Below are positions 17,964 through 28,561 of a stretch of DNA of 64,000 nt, one piece after another. Within the stretch, counting starts at the first letter, position 1, and each line of letters opens with the position of its first letter. Source of the stretch: Nocardioides euryhalodurans (GTDB lineage: Bacteria; Actinomycetota; Actinomycetes; Propionibacteriales; Nocardioidaceae); NCBI RefSeq assembly GCF_004564375.1, contig NZ_CP038267.1, forward strand, positions 763,501-827,500, written 5' to 3'. The notes under the pieces are model-generated. The model had not been told where the DNA came from, did no database searches, and was given only the letters and a program-made list of their open reading frames with translations. The position numbers and the translations under genes were made by a program.

Positions 17964-19343
17964 GTGGCCGAGGCCGACTACGACGTACTCATTCTCGGGG
18001 CCGGTTCCGGAGGCTACGCATGTGCCCTCCGCGCCGCCCAGTTCGGGCTGAAGGTCGGCTTGGTCGAGAAGGGCAAGCTCGGAGGCACCTGCCTCCACGT
18101 CGGCTGCATCCCCACCAAGGCGCTCCTCCACGCGGCCGAGGTCGCCGACTCGGCGCGCGACTCCGCGAAGTTCGGCGTCACGGCCTCGCTCGAGGGCATC
18201 GACGTCCCCGGCGTCAACGCCTACAAGGACGGGGTCGTCAACCGGCTCTTCAAGGGGCTCACCGGCCTGATCAAGGGTCGCGGCATCACCGTCATCGAGG
18301 GCGAGGGCCGGCTGACCGGGCCCCGCGAGGTCACCGTCGACGGGACCGCCCACACCGGGCGCCACGTCGTGCTGGCCAGCGGCTCCTACAGCCGCTCGCT
18401 GCCTGGCCTCGAGGTCGACGGCGAGCGCGTCATCACCTCCGAGCACGCGCTGCGCCTCGAGCACGTCCCGCAGTCGGTGATCGTGCTCGGCGGCGGCGTC
18501 ATCGGCTGCGAGTTCGCCAGCGTCTGGAAGAGCTTCGGCGCCGACGTCACGATCCTCGAGGCGCTCCCCCGACTGGTCCCGGCCGAGGACGAGGCCAGCT
18601 CGAAGGCCCTCGAGCGGGCCTTCCGCAAGCGCAAGATCGCCTTCCGCACGGGCACGCCCTTCCAGAGCGTGAAGACGACGGAGTCCGGGGTCGCCGTCAC
18701 CGTCGAGGGCGGCGACGTGATCGAGGCGGAGCTGCTGCTCGTCGCCGTCGGTCGCGGCCCGGTGACCGACGGCCTCGGCTACGCCGAGCAGGGCGTCACC
18801 CTCGACCGTGGCTTCGTCGTCACCGACGAGCGCTGCCGTACCGGGGTCGACGGCCTGTACGCCGTGGGCGACATCGTGCCGGGCCTGCAGCTGGCCCACC
18901 GGGGGTTCCAGCAGGGCATCTTCGTGGCCGAGGACATCGCCGGTCTCGATCCCACCCCGATCGACGAGACCGGGATCCCCCGCGTCACCTACTCCCACCC
19001 CGAGGTCGCCTCCGTCGGGCTGACCGAGGCCGCCGCCACCGAGCAGTACGGCGTCGACCAGGTCGAGTCGCTGACCTACGACCTCGGCGGCAACGGCAAG
19101 AGCCAGATCCTCGCCACCTCCGGCTTCGTCAAGCTGGTCCGCCGCAAGGACGGCCCCGTCGTGGGTGTCCACCTGGTCGGCGACCGCGTGGGCGAGCTGA
19201 TCGGCGAGGCGCAGCTGATCTACAGCTGGGAGGCGTACGCGGAGGACGTCGCCCCGCTGGTCCACGCGCACCCCACCCAGAACGAAGCGCTCGGCGAGGC
19301 CCACCTGGCCCTCGCCGGCAAGGCGCTGCACGCCCACTCCTGA
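17964..19343 (+). CDS. lpdA: Dihydrolipoyl dehydrogenase (E3)
   Basis: A 459-residue flavoprotein that reoxidises dihydrolipoamide of 2-oxoacid dehydrogenases and the glycine cleavage system using NAD. It has the FAD fold [20 protein letters not shown], the redox disulfide in [11 protein letters not shown] (Cys43 and Cys48), a second nucleotide fold [16 protein letters not shown] and the C-terminal [13 protein letters not shown] with the catalytic His–Glu pair. The GTG start has GGAGGGAG eight bases before it. The next gene, sucB, follows after 38 bases, so E3 and E2 are made together. Confidence 0.96.
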   Translation: MAEADYDVLILGAGSGGYACALRAAQFGLKVGLVEKGKLGGTCLHVGCIPTKALLHAAEVADSARDSAKFGVTASLEGIDVPGVNAYKDGVVNRLFKGLTGLIKGRGITVIEGEGRLTGPREVTVDGTAHTGRHVVLASGSYSRSLPGLEVDGERVITSEHALRLEHVPQSVIVLGGGVIGCEFASVWKSFGADVTILEALPRLVPAEDEASSKALERAFRKRKIAFRTGTPFQSVKTTESGVAVTVEGGDVIEAELLLVAVGRGPVTDGLGYAEQGVTLDRGFVVTDERCRTGVDGLYAVGDIVPGLQLAHRGFQQGIFVAEDIAGLDPTPIDETGIPRVTYSHPEVASVGLTEAAATEQYGVDQVESLTYDLGGNGKSQILATSGFVKLVRRKDGPVVGVHLVGDRVGELIGEAQLIYSWEAYAEDVAPLVHAHPTQNEALGEAHLALAGKALHAHS

Positions 19344-19381
19344 CCCGACCCCTCATCGACACCGCGAGCGAAGGAAGTCCA

Positions 19382-21253
19382 TTGGCCACCGAAGTCACCC
19401 TCCCGGCACTCGGCGAGTCCGTCACCGAAGGCACCGTCACCCGCTGGCTCAAGCAGGTCGGCGACACCATCTCGGTCGACGAGCCGCTGCTGGAGGTCTC
19501 CACCGACAAGGTCGACACCGAGATCCCCTCTCCTGTCGCCGGCACCCTGCTGGAGATCAAGGCGAACGAGGACGACACCGTCGAGGTCGGCGCGGTGCTG
19601 GCGCTGGTCGGTGACGAGGGCGAGTCCGGTGGCGACTCCGGCAGCGAGGACTCCGGCCAGGACGAGCAGGAGGAGTCCGGCGACGAGACCGAGGAGAGCG
19701 GCGGTGGCGGCGAGGACCTCGAGCAGGAGCGGGCCGAGGCCGAGGCCGAGGAGAAGGACTCCAGCGGCGAGGCACCCTCGGAGCAGGAGCCGGCGGACGA
19801 TCACCCCTCCTCCGATGACTCCTCGGGCGGCTCCGGGTCCGGTGGTGGCTCAGGCACGTCGGTGACGCTGCCGGCACTCGGCGAGTCGGTCACCGAGGGC
19901 ACGGTCACCCGCTGGCTCAAGCAGGTCGGCGACGAGGTCGCCGTCGACGAGCCGCTGCTGGAGGTCTCCACCGACAAGGTCGACACCGAGATCCCCTCCC
20001 CCGTCGCCGGCACCCTGCTGGAGGTCAAGGTCGCCGAGGACGAGACGGTCGAGGTCGGCGCCGAGCTCGCGGTCATCGGGTCCGGTGACGCAGGCGGGGA
20101 CGCGCCCGCCCAGGCCGAGCCCGAGGCACAGCCCGCCGACGAGGAGCAGGCCGAGAAGAAGGCCGAGCAGGAGCAGGAGATCGCCGAGGAGAAGGGCGAC
20201 CTCCCCGCCGGCGACGAGACGCCTGAGTCCGAGAAGGACGAGCCCGAGCCGGAGAAGGAGCCGGAGCCCGCGAAGCAGCCCGAGCCGGCCGCCCAGGAGC
20301 CGCCGGCGCCCGCCAAGGACCGCGAGGAGCCGTCGACGTACGTCACCCCGCTCGTCCGCAAGATGGCCGCCCAGCACGACGTCGACCTGGCGTCGGTGAC
20401 CGGCACCGGGGTCGGCGGCCGGATCCGCAAGCAGGACGTCCTCGACGCGGCCGAGAAGGCCAAGCAGGCGGCCGCCCCGGCCGAGGCTCCCGCCGCGGCC
20501 GCACCGGCGGCCTCCACCCCGGCCCCCGCGAGCCCGTCCCCGCTGCGCGGCAAGACCGAGCCGATGTCGCGGCTGCGCAAGATCATCGCCTCGCGCATGG
20601 TCGAGTCGCTGCACGGTTCGGCCCAGCTCACCCAGGTGATGGAGGTCGACGTCACGCGGATCGCGCGGATGCGCGAGGGCGCCAAGGCGGACTTCCTGGC
20701 GCGCGAGGGCGTAAAGCTGACCTACCTGCCGTTCTTCGCCAAGGCCGCCATCGACGCGCTCAAGCAGCACCCGGCGCTCAACGCGACCATCGACACCGAG
20801 GCGGGCGAGGTCACCTACTACGACCGCGAGCACGTCGCCTTCGCCGTCGACACCGACAAGGGCCTGCTCACGCCGGTGGTCAAGGACGCCGGCGACCTCT
20901 CGATCGCAGGTCTGGCCAAGAAGATCGCGGACGTCGCCGAGCGCACCCGGACCAACAAGATCGGCCCCGACGAGCTGTCGGGCGGCACCTTCACGATCAC
21001 CAACCTCGGCAGCTTCGGGGCGCTCTTCGACACCCCGATCATCAACAAGCCGCAGGTGGCGATCCTCGGTCCCGGTGCCGTCGTGAAGCGGCCCGTGGTC
21101 ATCGACGACCCGAACCTCGGCGAGACGATCGCCGTGCGCCACATGGTCTACCTGTCGCTCACCTACGACCACCGGCTCGTGGACGGCGCCGACGCCGGCC
21201 GCTTCCTGCGCGAGGTCAAGCAGCGCCTGGAGTCCGGTCAGTTTGAAGTCTGA
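19382..21253 (+). CDS. sucB: Dihydrolipoyl acyltransferase E2 with two lipoyl domains
   Basis: A 623-residue E2 of a 2-oxoacid dehydrogenase complex (succinyl or shared pyruvate/oxoglutarate type, as DlaT of mycobacteria). Two lipoyl domains, residues about 2–78 and 159–235, each have the lipoylated Lys in [14 protein letters not shown] (Lys43, Lys199). Long Glu/Pro/Ala linkers follow, then an E3-binding domain ([20 protein letters not shown]) and the catalytic domain with [13 protein letters not shown]. The start is TTG at 19382 after GAAGGAAG. The duplicated lipoyl coding segments are nearly identical DNA. Confidence 0.94.
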   Translation: MATEVTLPALGESVTEGTVTRWLKQVGDTISVDEPLLEVSTDKVDTEIPSPVAGTLLEIKANEDDTVEVGAVLALVGDEGESGGDSGSEDSGQDEQEESGDETEESGGGGEDLEQERAEAEAEEKDSSGEAPSEQEPADDHPSSDDSSGGSGSGGGSGTSVTLPALGESVTEGTVTRWLKQVGDEVAVDEPLLEVSTDKVDTEIPSPVAGTLLEVKVAEDETVEVGAELAVIGSGDAGGDAPAQAEPEAQPADEEQAEKKAEQEQEIAEEKGDLPAGDETPESEKDEPEPEKEPEPAKQPEPAAQEPPAPAKDREEPSTYVTPLVRKMAAQHDVDLASVTGTGVGGRIRKQDVLDAAEKAKQAAAPAEAPAAAAPAASTPAPASPSPLRGKTEPMSRLRKIIASRMVESLHGSAQLTQVMEVDVTRIARMREGAKADFLAREGVKLTYLPFFAKAAIDALKQHPALNATIDTEAGEVTYYDREHVAFAVDTDKGLLTPVVKDAGDLSIAGLAKKIADVAERTRTNKIGPDELSGGTFTITNLGSFGALFDTPIINKPQVAILGPGAVVKRPVVIDDPNLGETIAVRHMVYLSLTYDHRLVDGADAGRFLREVKQRLESGQFEV

Positions 21254-21262
21254 CGAGGTCTG

Positions 21263-22153
21263 ATGCGCGTCGTCGTCGCCGGGGGGTCCGGCTTCCTCGG
21301 GTCCCCCCTGGTTGCTCACCTGCGGGACCGTGGACACACGGTCACGGTGCTCACACGCCGGGCGTCCGGGGGCGAGCAGGAGTCGACGTGGGACCCCTAC
21401 GGCGGTCGCCTCGACCAAGGGGTGATCGGACAGGCCGACGTGGTCGTCAACGTGGCCGGGTCGGGGCTCCTCGGCAACCCCCACTCCGAGAAGTGGAAGC
21501 GGTCGATCCGGGACAGCCGCATCGTGACCACCCGGGTCCTGGCGGAGGCGATCGCCCGCGCCGACGAGCCGCCCGCCTTCCTGGCCGGCAACGGCAGCTC
21601 CTGGTACGGCGACCACGGCGCAGACCCCGTGACCGAGGACTCGGACTCGCGCGGCGACGCGTTCATGACGCAGGTGACGCGGGACTGGCAGGCCGCCGCC
21701 GACCCCGCCCTCGAGGCGGGAGCGAGGGTCTGCGTCCTGCGCACTGCGCCCGTGATGTCGCGCGGCGGCGAGACCATGAAGCTGCTGGAGCCTCTCTTCA
21801 AGCTGGGACTCGGCGCGCGTCTGGGCAGGGGTGAGCAGTTCTTTCCCGTGATCTCGCGACGCGACTGGGTCGCAGCGGTCGCGATGCTCGCCGAGCACCC
21901 GACTGCCAGCGGGCCGATCAACCTGTGCAGCCCGGTGACGCCGACCAACGCGGAGTTCACGGCGACCTTTGCCCGTTCGGTGCACCGACCGGCGTTCCTC
22001 GCCGCGCCTCGCCGAGTGCTCTCCGTCGGCGCGGGACCGGCGGCCCCCGAGCTCCTTCGCTCGCTCGACCTGCGACCCGCGGCGCTGCTCTCGCTGGGCT
22101 ACCGGTTCGAGGACCCGGACGTGTCGGCGGTGCTTGCCTCGGGCCTGGCCTGA
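21263..22153 (+). CDS. TIGR01777-type NAD-dependent epimerase
   Basis: A 296-residue extended-SDR protein with the nucleotide-binding start MRVVVAGGSGFLGSPLVAHL, the family segments VVVNVAGSGLLGNPHSEKWK and SSWYGDHGADPVTEDS, and a C-terminal DUF1731-like tail. Substrate and reaction are not known for this family. It is ten bases after sucB and takes the place of Rv2216 in the mycobacterial order dlaT–Rv2216–lipB–lipA, so co-transcription with the lipoate enzymes is likely. The 3' end overlaps the convergent 22099–22671 gene by 55 bases. Confidence 0.9.
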   Translation: MRVVVAGGSGFLGSPLVAHLRDRGHTVTVLTRRASGGEQESTWDPYGGRLDQGVIGQADVVVNVAGSGLLGNPHSEKWKRSIRDSRIVTTRVLAEAIARADEPPAFLAGNGSSWYGDHGADPVTEDSDSRGDAFMTQVTRDWQAAADPALEAGARVCVLRTAPVMSRGGETMKLLEPLFKLGLGARLGRGEQFFPVISRRDWVAAVAMLAEHPTASGPINLCSPVTPTNAEFTATFARSVHRPAFLAAPRRVLSVGAGPAAPELLRSLDLRPAALLSLGYRFEDPDVSAVLASGLA

Positions 22154-22671
22154 GCCCGGTCCCGGACCTCGGCGACCTGCCACCGCGTCCCGGACCGCAC
22201 CATCACGACCCGGCGTCGCGACCAGTCGTCCCCGGGCAGGCTGAAGCTGCCGCCCCCACCCCGCGCCACGGTCCGCCCCAGCCGGTCGGTCACCAGCAGC
22301 TCGAGCCGGTCGCCGGTCCGGGCAACGACCTCGACCGCCGCGAGCTGCATCCGGACGCCGGTCACGCGCAGCCCGCGGCCGGCGTACGCCTCGAGCAGCG
22401 CGGCGTCGGCCCGCCCGGCCCGCGAACCCGGGACGTAGAGCTCCGCCAGCGCCTCCCCGTCACCTCGTCGCCAGGCCCGGGCGCGGTCACGGTCCCAGCC
22501 CCGGAGCACCTCCAGCGGCGCGGTCCGGTCCGCGGCCAGGGCGCGGCCCGGGGGCGCGACCGGCTCCGGGCCGGCGGGCACGAGCAGGGCCGTGAGGACG
22601 AGCGCCCCGGCCAGCAGCACGCCGAGCACCAAGGGGCGGCGGGCGAGAGGATGGGCGGTGACGGCGAGCAC
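22099..22671 (-). CDS. Membrane-anchored protein, possibly NTF2-like
   Basis: A 190-residue protein with one N-terminal membrane anchor ([20 protein letters not shown], residues 9–34) and an external domain. The external part ([56 protein letters not shown]) has the helix-then-sheet look of SnoaL/NTF2-like folds, but no catalytic residues are evident. The GTG at 22671 is preceded six bases upstream by TAGGAA, an imperfect -10. Its 3' end overlaps the epimerase gene by 55 bases in opposite orientation. Function unknown. Confidence 0.72.
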   Translation of the reverse strand: MLAVTAHPLARRPLVLGVLLAGALVLTALLVPAGPEPVAPPGRALAADRTAPLEVLRGWDRDRARAWRRGDGEALAELYVPGSRAGRADAALLEAYAGRGLRVTGVRMQLAAVEVVARTGDRLELLVTDRLGRTVARGGGGSFSLPGDDWSRRRVVMVRSGTRWQVAEVRDRAQARPEASTADTSGSSNR

Positions 22672-22736
22672 CCCTCGTTCCTACCGCGTCCGCGGCTCCG
22701 GCGGCGGCGCTCCTCCACAGGGGTACGCTGCGAGGC

Positions 22737-23456
22737 GTGGCTCCGGACTACCGCATCGCAGGCCTGGGTGACCGGGCGGTCGATTACCTCGCAGCCTGGG
22801 ACCTCCAGCGCGACGTCCACGCGGCCGTCGTCGACGGCGCCCCCGACACGGTGCTGCTGCTGGAGCACCCACCGGTCTTCACCTGCGGAAAGCGCACCGA
22901 CGAGCACGAGAAGCCGCTCGACCCCGGGGGCGCGCCGGTCATCGACGTCGACCGCGGCGGCAAGATCACCTTCCACGGCCCCGGCCAGCTGGTCGGCTAC
23001 CCCATCGTGACGCTCCCCGACCACGTCAAGGTCGTCGACTACGTCCGCCGCGTCGAGGAGGCCCTGATCCGCGTCTGCGCCGACCTGGGCGTCACCACCG
23101 CCCGGGTCCCCGGCCGCAGCGGCGTCTGGCTGCAGGCCGACGACCGCGGACCGGAGCGCAAGATCGCGGCCCTCGGCATCCGGGTCAGCCGCGGAGTGAC
23201 CATGCACGGCTTCGCCCTCAACTGCGACGTCGACCTCGGGTGGTACGACCGGTTCGTCCCCTGCGGGATCGCCGACGCCGGGGTGACCACGCTGTCGGCC
23301 GAGCTGGGCCGGGACGTGACGGTCGAGGAGGTGCTCCCGCTCGTCGAGCAGCACCTGTCGGCGTACCTCGCCTGGGGGCCCTACGACGCCACCCCCGACT
23401 ACGAGCCCCGGCCCGAGCCGGGGCGCATCCGGCTGGTCACGCCGGCCGGCGCCTGA
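22737..23456 (+). CDS. lipB: Octanoyltransferase
   Basis: The 239-residue enzyme moves octanoate from acyl carrier protein to the lipoyl domain Lys, the first step of lipoate assembly; its products are the E2 protein and other lipoyl proteins. Motifs: [40 protein letters not shown] with the conserved Lys, and the nucleophilic Cys in [12 protein letters not shown]. The GTG at 22737 follows a TACGCT -10 box by seven bases. In mycobacteria lipA follows directly; here 3.4 kb of unrelated genes separate them. Confidence 0.96.
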   Translation: MAPDYRIAGLGDRAVDYLAAWDLQRDVHAAVVDGAPDTVLLLEHPPVFTCGKRTDEHEKPLDPGGAPVIDVDRGGKITFHGPGQLVGYPIVTLPDHVKVVDYVRRVEEALIRVCADLGVTTARVPGRSGVWLQADDRGPERKIAALGIRVSRGVTMHGFALNCDVDLGWYDRFVPCGIADAGVTTLSAELGRDVTVEEVLPLVEQHLSAYLAWGPYDATPDYEPRPEPGRIRLVTPAGA

Positions 23457-23474
23457 CCGGGTGATCGGCCACGC

Positions 23475-24179
23475 TCAGGCCGGCTGGGTCACCCGCTCGA
23501 CGGGAGCCACGGCGGCCACCGCGACCGGACGTGACGCGCGCAGCAGCACCACCGCGTACGTCGTCAGCCAGCCGAGCCACAGCACGAACCCGGCCAGACC
23601 CACGAGCTCGACCGGTCCCCCGGCCATGCCGGCTGAGGTGGTCACGGCCGCCGTCGCGGTCAGGGTCGCGGCAGCCGCGCCGACCAGGGCGTGCGGACGG
23701 GCGACCAGTCCCGTGCGGACACCGGCGACGGTGAGCGCCAGCATGATGATCGACAGCCCGGCCAGGTTCAGCACGAAGAGCGCATTGTGCAGCTGCCAGA
23801 GTCCCCAGGTCACCTCCGGCGAGAGACCACCGGCGTCGAGGGCGACCTGGGTGGCGGCGACCCCGGTGAAGACGGCGTTCTGCATGAACACGGCACCGAG
23901 GCCGATCCAGGGCCACGCGTCACTGCGCTCGGCGGACCGCGCGCGGGTGGCCGCAAGCACACCCCCGGCGAAGAGCGGCAGGCAGATCCAGGCCAGCGGC
24001 GCGAGGGCGGAGGCGACGTCGACGGCGACCGGGCTCCCGGCGAAGTACGCCTGCACCTCCTCCGGCGACGCGCCGGCGCGCGGCTGGCCGGCGCTCCCGA
24101 GCATCAGGTTGACGGTGACGACGACGAGCACGAATCCGAGACCGGCGAGGCCGCCGACGCGGATGGACGACAGGTTCAT
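23475..24179 (-). CDS. Multi-pass membrane protein of unknown function
   Basis: A 234-residue integral membrane protein with about six hydrophobic helices (GGLAGLGFVLVVVTVNLMLG near the start; LFVLNLAGLSIIMLALTVAG in the middle; a Trp-rich last helix). GGGAGCGTCACC precedes the ATG. No channel, transporter or enzyme motif was recognised; DUF4386-like membrane proteins have a similar look. It is divergent from a TetR gene across only 36 bases, so it is a likely target of that repressor. Confidence 0.75.
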   Translation of the reverse strand: MNLSSIRVGGLAGLGFVLVVVTVNLMLGSAGQPRAGASPEEVQAYFAGSPVAVDVASALAPLAWICLPLFAGGVLAATRARSAERSDAWPWIGLGAVFMQNAVFTGVAATQVALDAGGLSPEVTWGLWQLHNALFVLNLAGLSIIMLALTVAGVRTGLVARPHALVGAAAATLTATAAVTTSAGMAGGPVELVGLAGFVLWLGWLTTYAVVLLRASRPVAVAAVAPVERVTQPA

Positions 24180-24215
24180 GGTGACGCTCCCACACTTTTG
24201 GTTTAGGCTGACTCA

Positions 24216-24857
24216 ATGAATATAGATGGACTCAGCGAATCTGGCAAGAGCCGTGCCTACGACTCCCCCACCCGGCGCGCCCAGGCGCAGCAGACCCGGC
24301 GCCTGATCGCCGATGCCGCACGCAGGCTCTTCATGGAGAAGGGCTGGGCGGGGACCCGGGTCAAGGACGTCGCCCGGGAGGCAGGCGTCTCCGAGCCGAC
24401 CGTCTACGCCGTCTACGGGAGCAAGGCGGGACTGGTCACCGCGCTGCTCGACTCCCTCGAGGGCGCCGCCGACGTCCCCCGCCAGGTCGCGGAGGTCAGG
24501 GCCGCACGCGGCGACCCGGCGGGCCAGCTCACCGCGATGGCGGCCTTCGACCGGCGCCTCTTCGAGCACGGCGCGGACGCGATCCTGGTGATCCGGGAGG
24601 CCGCCTCCTCCAAGCCGGAGGTGGCCGAGGTCATCGCCAAGGGGCGCGGGCGCGGCGAGAAGCTGCGGGTGGCGGTCTTCGACGCCTGGCCGCCGGGGAC
24701 GCTGCGCGAGGGAGTCACACCGCAGGACGCCCGTGACACCTTCGCCGCGCTCTGCAACGTCGACGTCTACCTGGTGCTGACCCGCGAGCGGGGCTGGACT
24801 CCGGACAGGGTCGAGAGGTGGTGGGCCGACTCGCTGGTCAGGCTGCTGCTCGCCTGA
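24216..24857 (+). CDS. TetR-family repressor
   Basis: A 213-residue regulator with an N-terminal TetR helix-turn-helix (TRRLIADAARRLFMEKGWAG, VKDVAREAGVSEPTVYAVYG, KAGLVTALL) and a helical ligand-binding C terminus. The ATG at 24216 is six bases after TAGGCT, another leaderless layout. A 12-base direct repeat (GACTCAATGAAT at 24210, GACTCAGCGAAT at 24229) straddles the start and may be an operator. Neighbours suggest it controls the divergent membrane protein and the ABC pair downstream. Ligand unknown. Confidence 0.88.
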   Translation: MNIDGLSESGKSRAYDSPTRRAQAQQTRRLIADAARRLFMEKGWAGTRVKDVAREAGVSEPTVYAVYGSKAGLVTALLDSLEGAADVPRQVAEVRAARGDPAGQLTAMAAFDRRLFEHGADAILVIREAASSKPEVAEVIAKGRGRGEKLRVAVFDAWPPGTLREGVTPQDARDTFAALCNVDVYLVLTRERGWTPDRVERWWADSLVRLLLA

Positions 24858-24891
24858 GCGTGTCGCGACCCCGCCGGCGAGGTGGTACTAC

Positions 24892-24902
24892 ATACTCCGT
24901 AT
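24892..24902. promoter_or_regulatory. Short palindrome at ABC operon promoter
   Basis: ATACTCCGTAT has perfect four-base inverted arms and lies immediately before the ATG at 24905, overlapping a possible CATACT -10 box. A repressor bound here would block transcription of the ABC pair; the TetR encoded just upstream is the obvious candidate. Short palindromes arise by chance, so confidence is moderate. Confidence 0.45.
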
Positions 24903-24904
24903 CC

Positions 24905-25837
24905 ATGACGGGGGACCTGGTGATCGAGACGTCCGGGCTGCGCAAGGAGTTCCGGAACCGGCGCGGTGGCCGACGGGTGGCGGTGCAGTCACTGGACCTG
25001 GCCGTGCCGGCCGGGGGTGTCCACGGCTTCCTCGGGCCCAACGGGTCGGGCAAGACCACGACCATCCGGATGCTGCTGGGGCTGGCACGCGCCACGAAGG
25101 GCACCATGTCGCTCTTCGGCGAGCCCGTCCCCGCCCGGCTGCCCGCCGTCATCGACCGGGTGGGCGCGGTCGTCGAGATGCCGAAGTTCGCGCCCAACTT
25201 CACCGGCAGGCAGAACCTCGCGATGCTGGCCCGGTCCCGCGGCATCCCGTCCTCGAGGATCGACGCCGCCATCGAGACGGTGAGCCTCACCGGACGCGAC
25301 AAGGACCGCTACAAGTCGTACTCGCTGGGCATGAAGCAGCGCCTCGCCATCGCGGCGACGCTCCTCAAGGACCCCCAGCTGCTGATCCTGGACGAGCCCA
25401 CCAACGGCCTCGACCCGGCCGGCATCCGCGAGATCCGCGACACCATCCGCTCCCTCGGCGAGTCCGGGGTGACCGTGCTGCTCAGCTCCCACATCCTCGC
25501 GGAGGTGCAGCAGGTGTGCACCTCCGCGACCATCATCGGCAGCGGACGCATGCTCGCCTCGGGCCGGGTCGACGAGCTCCTCGCGGGCTCCGGCACCGGC
25601 TACCGCGTGGCGGTCCCCGACCCCGACACCGCCGTCGGCCACCTCGAGGCGGCGGGCTTCGCGGTCACCCGCGAGCCCCGGGGGCTCCTCGTCGAGACCG
25701 AGCAACCACCCGAGACGATCACCCGCGAGCTGGCCCGTCACGACCTGTGGCTCTCCGAGCTGACGCCCGTACGGCCCGACCTCGAGTCGTTCTTCCTCGA
25801 CCTCACCCGCGACGAGACCCTGGGCGGTGACCGATGA
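24905..25837 (+). CDS. ABC transporter ATP-binding protein
   Basis: A 310-residue single-ATPase subunit of the drug/export type (DrrA or BcrA-like). It shows Walker A GFLGPNGSGKTTTIRMLLG, signature YSLGMKQRLAIAATLL, Walker B LLILDEPTNGLDPAGIREI and a His switch LLSSHILAE, followed by a C-terminal domain of about 90 residues common to export ATPases. Its last four bases overlap the permease start (ATGA), so both are made together. Substrate unknown. Confidence 0.93.
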   Translation: MTGDLVIETSGLRKEFRNRRGGRRVAVQSLDLAVPAGGVHGFLGPNGSGKTTTIRMLLGLARATKGTMSLFGEPVPARLPAVIDRVGAVVEMPKFAPNFTGRQNLAMLARSRGIPSSRIDAAIETVSLTGRDKDRYKSYSLGMKQRLAIAATLLKDPQLLILDEPTNGLDPAGIREIRDTIRSLGESGVTVLLSSHILAEVQQVCTSATIIGSGRMLASGRVDELLAGSGTGYRVAVPDPDTAVGHLEAAGFAVTREPRGLLVETEQPPETITRELARHDLWLSELTPVRPDLESFFLDLTRDETLGGDR

Positions 25838-26814
25838 GGCTCTACCTCGCCGAGCTCACCCGGCTCCGTTCGCGCCGCGCCATCGTGCTGCTGCTCCTCG
25901 CCTGCGTCCTCGCGACGGTCGTGATCTTCGCCGGCACCGCCTGGAGCACCCGGCCGGTCTCCGACGCGGAGCTGCAGCAGGCACAGGAGCAGGTCGACCG
26001 CGAGCTCGCGCAGCCCTACATGAAGCGGCAGATCGCCCGCTGCGAGCGCAACCCCGACCGCTACGGCGCGCGCGACTCGGCCGCCTGCGCGACGAGCGTC
26101 GGCCCCCGGGTCGAGTGGTTCCTCGGCCGACCCCAGCTGCGGATGGGCGAGGCGCTGCGCAGCTCCGGGCTGGGCCTGATCACGGTGCTGATGGGGCTGC
26201 TGATGCTCGCCGGGACCACGTTCGCCGGCGCCGACTGGAACTCCGGCTCGATGAGCAACCAACTCCTCTTCGAGCCCCGCCGGACGCGGGTGTGGTTCGC
26301 CAAGGCGGCGGCGGTCGTGACCGCCGCGGTCGTCACCGCGGCGGCGATGCTCGGGGCCTTCTGGGCGGCGATGTCCTGGCTCGCGGCCAGCCGCGACATC
26401 AGCACCCTGCCCGAGGTCGTCGACCTCGTCTGGGGCAGCTCCTGGCGGGCCGCGCTCCTGATCGGCGCTGCCGCGTTCGGGGCGTACGCCGTCACGATGC
26501 TCGTCCGCAGCACCGTCTTCACCCTCGGTGCGATGTTCGCGGTCGTCGTGGGCGCCACGATCGTGATGGCGATGCTCGGCATCAGCGAGGCCTGGTTCCC
26601 CAACAAGAACCTCGGCGCCGTGATCTGGGACGGGACCCGCTACTACGCCTACCCGCCGGACGTCTGCTTCGCCGGCCCACGGCCGCCCGAGGGCGTCGAC
26701 TGCCGGGAGTTCGAGACGCTCACGGTGTGGCAGGGCGTGCGCAACCTCGGCGTGCTGCTCGTGGCGGCGATCGCGGCGTCCGTGTGGTCCTTCCGCCGTC
26801 GCGACGTGCCGTGA
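25834..26814 (+). CDS. ABC transporter permease
   Basis: A 326-residue membrane subunit with about six helices: one at residues 15–35 ([20 protein letters not shown]), then a soluble charged loop of about 80 residues, then a cluster from [19 protein letters not shown] onward. The large external or cytosolic loop with Cys residues is typical of ABC-2 export permeases. It is coupled to the ATPase by a four-base overlap. Together they form an exporter of unknown substrate, inserted between lipB and lipA. Confidence 0.85.
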   Translation: MRLYLAELTRLRSRRAIVLLLLACVLATVVIFAGTAWSTRPVSDAELQQAQEQVDRELAQPYMKRQIARCERNPDRYGARDSAACATSVGPRVEWFLGRPQLRMGEALRSSGLGLITVLMGLLMLAGTTFAGADWNSGSMSNQLLFEPRRTRVWFAKAAAVVTAAVVTAAAMLGAFWAAMSWLAASRDISTLPEVVDLVWGSSWRAALLIGAAAFGAYAVTMLVRSTVFTLGAMFAVVVGATIVMAMLGISEAWFPNKNLGAVIWDGTRYYAYPPDVCFAGPRPPEGVDCREFETLTVWQGVRNLGVLLVAAIAASVWSFRRRDVP

Positions 26815-26860
26815 CCGGCCGATTCGGGCGGTCACCCACCTCGGCGTAGTGTTTGCTGAC

Positions 26861-27805
26861 GTGACGACCGCCCCCGCACCTGAAGGCCGGAAGCTCCTCC
26901 GTCTCGAGATCCGCAACGCCGAGACGCCCATCGAGCGCAAGCCGGAGTGGATCAAGACCCGGGCGAAGATGGGCCCGGCCTACAAGGAGCTGCAGAACCT
27001 CGTCAAGGGCGAGGGATTGCACACCGTGTGCCAGGAAGCCGGCTGTCCCAACATTTTCGAGTGCTGGGAGGACCGCGAGGCCACCTTCCTCATCGGCGGC
27101 GACCAGTGCACCCGTCGGTGCGACTTCTGCCAGATCGACACCGGCAAGCCCGAGCCGCTCGACCGTGACGAGCCCCGCCGGGTGGCGGAGTCGGTCCAGA
27201 AGATGCAGCTGCGCTACGCCACCATCACCGGCGTCGCCCGCGACGACCTGCCCGACGGCGGTGCCTGGCTCTACGCCGAGACGGTGCGCGTGATCCACGA
27301 GCTCAACCCCGACACCGGGGTCGAGAACCTGATCCCCGACTTCAACGGCAAGCCCGAGCTCCTGCAGGAGGTCTTCGAGTCGCGGCCCGAGGTGCTGGCG
27401 CACAACGTCGAGACGGTGCCGCGGATCTTCAAGCGGATCCGGCCGGCCTTCCGCTACGACCGCTCGCTCGACGTGATCACCCAGGCCCGTGACTTCGGGC
27501 TGGTCACCAAGTCCAACCTGATCCTCGGCATGGGTGAGACCCGTGACGAGGTCAGCCAGGCGCTGCACGACCTGCACGACGCGGGCTGCGAGCTGATCAC
27601 CATCACCCAGTACCTCCGCCCCTCGGTGCGGCACCACCCCGTCGAGCGGTGGGTGAAGCCCGAGGAGTTCGTCGAGCTCGCGGCCGAGGCCGAGGAGATC
27701 GGCTTCGCCGGGGTGATGTCGGGACCGCTGGTCCGTTCGTCCTACCGGGCCGGGCGGCTGTACCGTCAGGCCGTGGAGCGCCGAACCGCGCGCGCCACCA
27801 GCTGA
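26861..27805 (+). CDS. lipA: Lipoyl synthase
   Basis: A 314-residue radical-SAM enzyme that inserts two sulfurs into octanoyl groups on lipoyl domains. The sacrificial auxiliary cluster Cys are in [12 protein letters not shown] and the radical-SAM Cys in [11 protein letters not shown]. Other family parts are [17 protein letters not shown] and the C-terminal [12 protein letters not shown] choose GTG 26861 because TAGTGT, the best -10 box, ends eight bases before it and overlaps the alternative GTG at 26849. It works with lipB and on sucB nearby. Confidence 0.95.
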   Translation: MTTAPAPEGRKLLRLEIRNAETPIERKPEWIKTRAKMGPAYKELQNLVKGEGLHTVCQEAGCPNIFECWEDREATFLIGGDQCTRRCDFCQIDTGKPEPLDRDEPRRVAESVQKMQLRYATITGVARDDLPDGGAWLYAETVRVIHELNPDTGVENLIPDFNGKPELLQEVFESRPEVLAHNVETVPRIFKRIRPAFRYDRSLDVITQARDFGLVTKSNLILGMGETRDEVSQALHDLHDAGCELITITQYLRPSVRHHPVERWVKPEEFVELAAEAEEIGFAGVMSGPLVRSSYRAGRLYRQAVERRTARATS

Positions 27806-27850
27806 CCACCGCTGACCGACCTCCACAGAGAGCACGACAGAGAGCACCGG

Positions 27851-28555
27851 ATGTCCACGCCTGACCCCTCGGAGATGTCCCGCCGCCAGCAGATGGTGGC
27901 CACGTACCAGATGACCAAGCGGACCGACCCGCGGATCGGTCTCTGGCTGCTCGGAGCCTTCGTGCTCGGCGCAGCCGTCGGGTACGCCCTGTTCACGCTG
28001 CTGCCCGGGTCGGGCGTGCTGAGCCTTGTCCTGGCGATCGTCGGTGCGCTGATGCTCGGCCTGCTCGCGACCGTGGTCCTCTTCGGCCGCCGCGCGCAGA
28101 AGTCGGCGTACGACCAGATGGAGGGGCAGATCGGTGGCGGCGCGCGGGCGTTGTCCACGCTGCGCCGCGGGTGGAAGACCGACCAGATGATCGCGTTCAA
28201 CAAGCAGCAGGACATGGTCCACCGGGTCGTAGGCCCTCCGGGCATCGTGCTGGTCGGCGAGGGCAACCCCAACCGGCTGCGCGGGCTGATGGCCGCCGAG
28301 GAGCGCCGTCACGCCCGGGTCGCCTCCGAGGTCCCGATCCACCAGGTGCTGGTGGGTGACGGCGAGGGCCAGGTGCCGCTGCGCAAGCTGGTCAAGCACG
28401 TCAGCAAGCTGGGCAAGTCGGTCAAGGGCCAGGAGCTCACGGACCTGCTGAGTCGGCTCCGCGCGATCGACGCCAACAGGTCGAACCTGCCGATCCCGAA
28501 GGGACCGGTGCCGACCAGCATGAAGGGCATGCGCGGCCAGATGCGCGGCCGCTGA
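27851..28555 (+). CDS. DUF4191 membrane protein
   Basis: A 234-residue protein conserved next to lipA in Actinobacteria (Rv2219 in M. tuberculosis). Two helices lie at about residues 35–80 (IGLWLLGAFVLGAAVGYALF and LSLVLAIVGALMLGLLATVV), followed by a soluble basic domain (GWKTDQMIAFNKQQDMVHRV, ERRHARVASEVPIHQVLVG) ending in an Arg/Gly/Met tail. Function unknown. It is 45 bases after lipA in the same direction. Confidence 0.9.
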   Translation: MSTPDPSEMSRRQQMVATYQMTKRTDPRIGLWLLGAFVLGAAVGYALFTLLPGSGVLSLVLAIVGALMLGLLATVVLFGRRAQKSAYDQMEGQIGGGARALSTLRRGWKTDQMIAFNKQQDMVHRVVGPPGIVLVGEGNPNRLRGLMAAEERRHARVASEVPIHQVLVGDGEGQVPLRKLVKHVSKLGKSVKGQELTDLLSRLRAIDANRSNLPIPKGPVPTSMKGMRGQMRGR

Positions 28556-28561
28556 GGTTCC

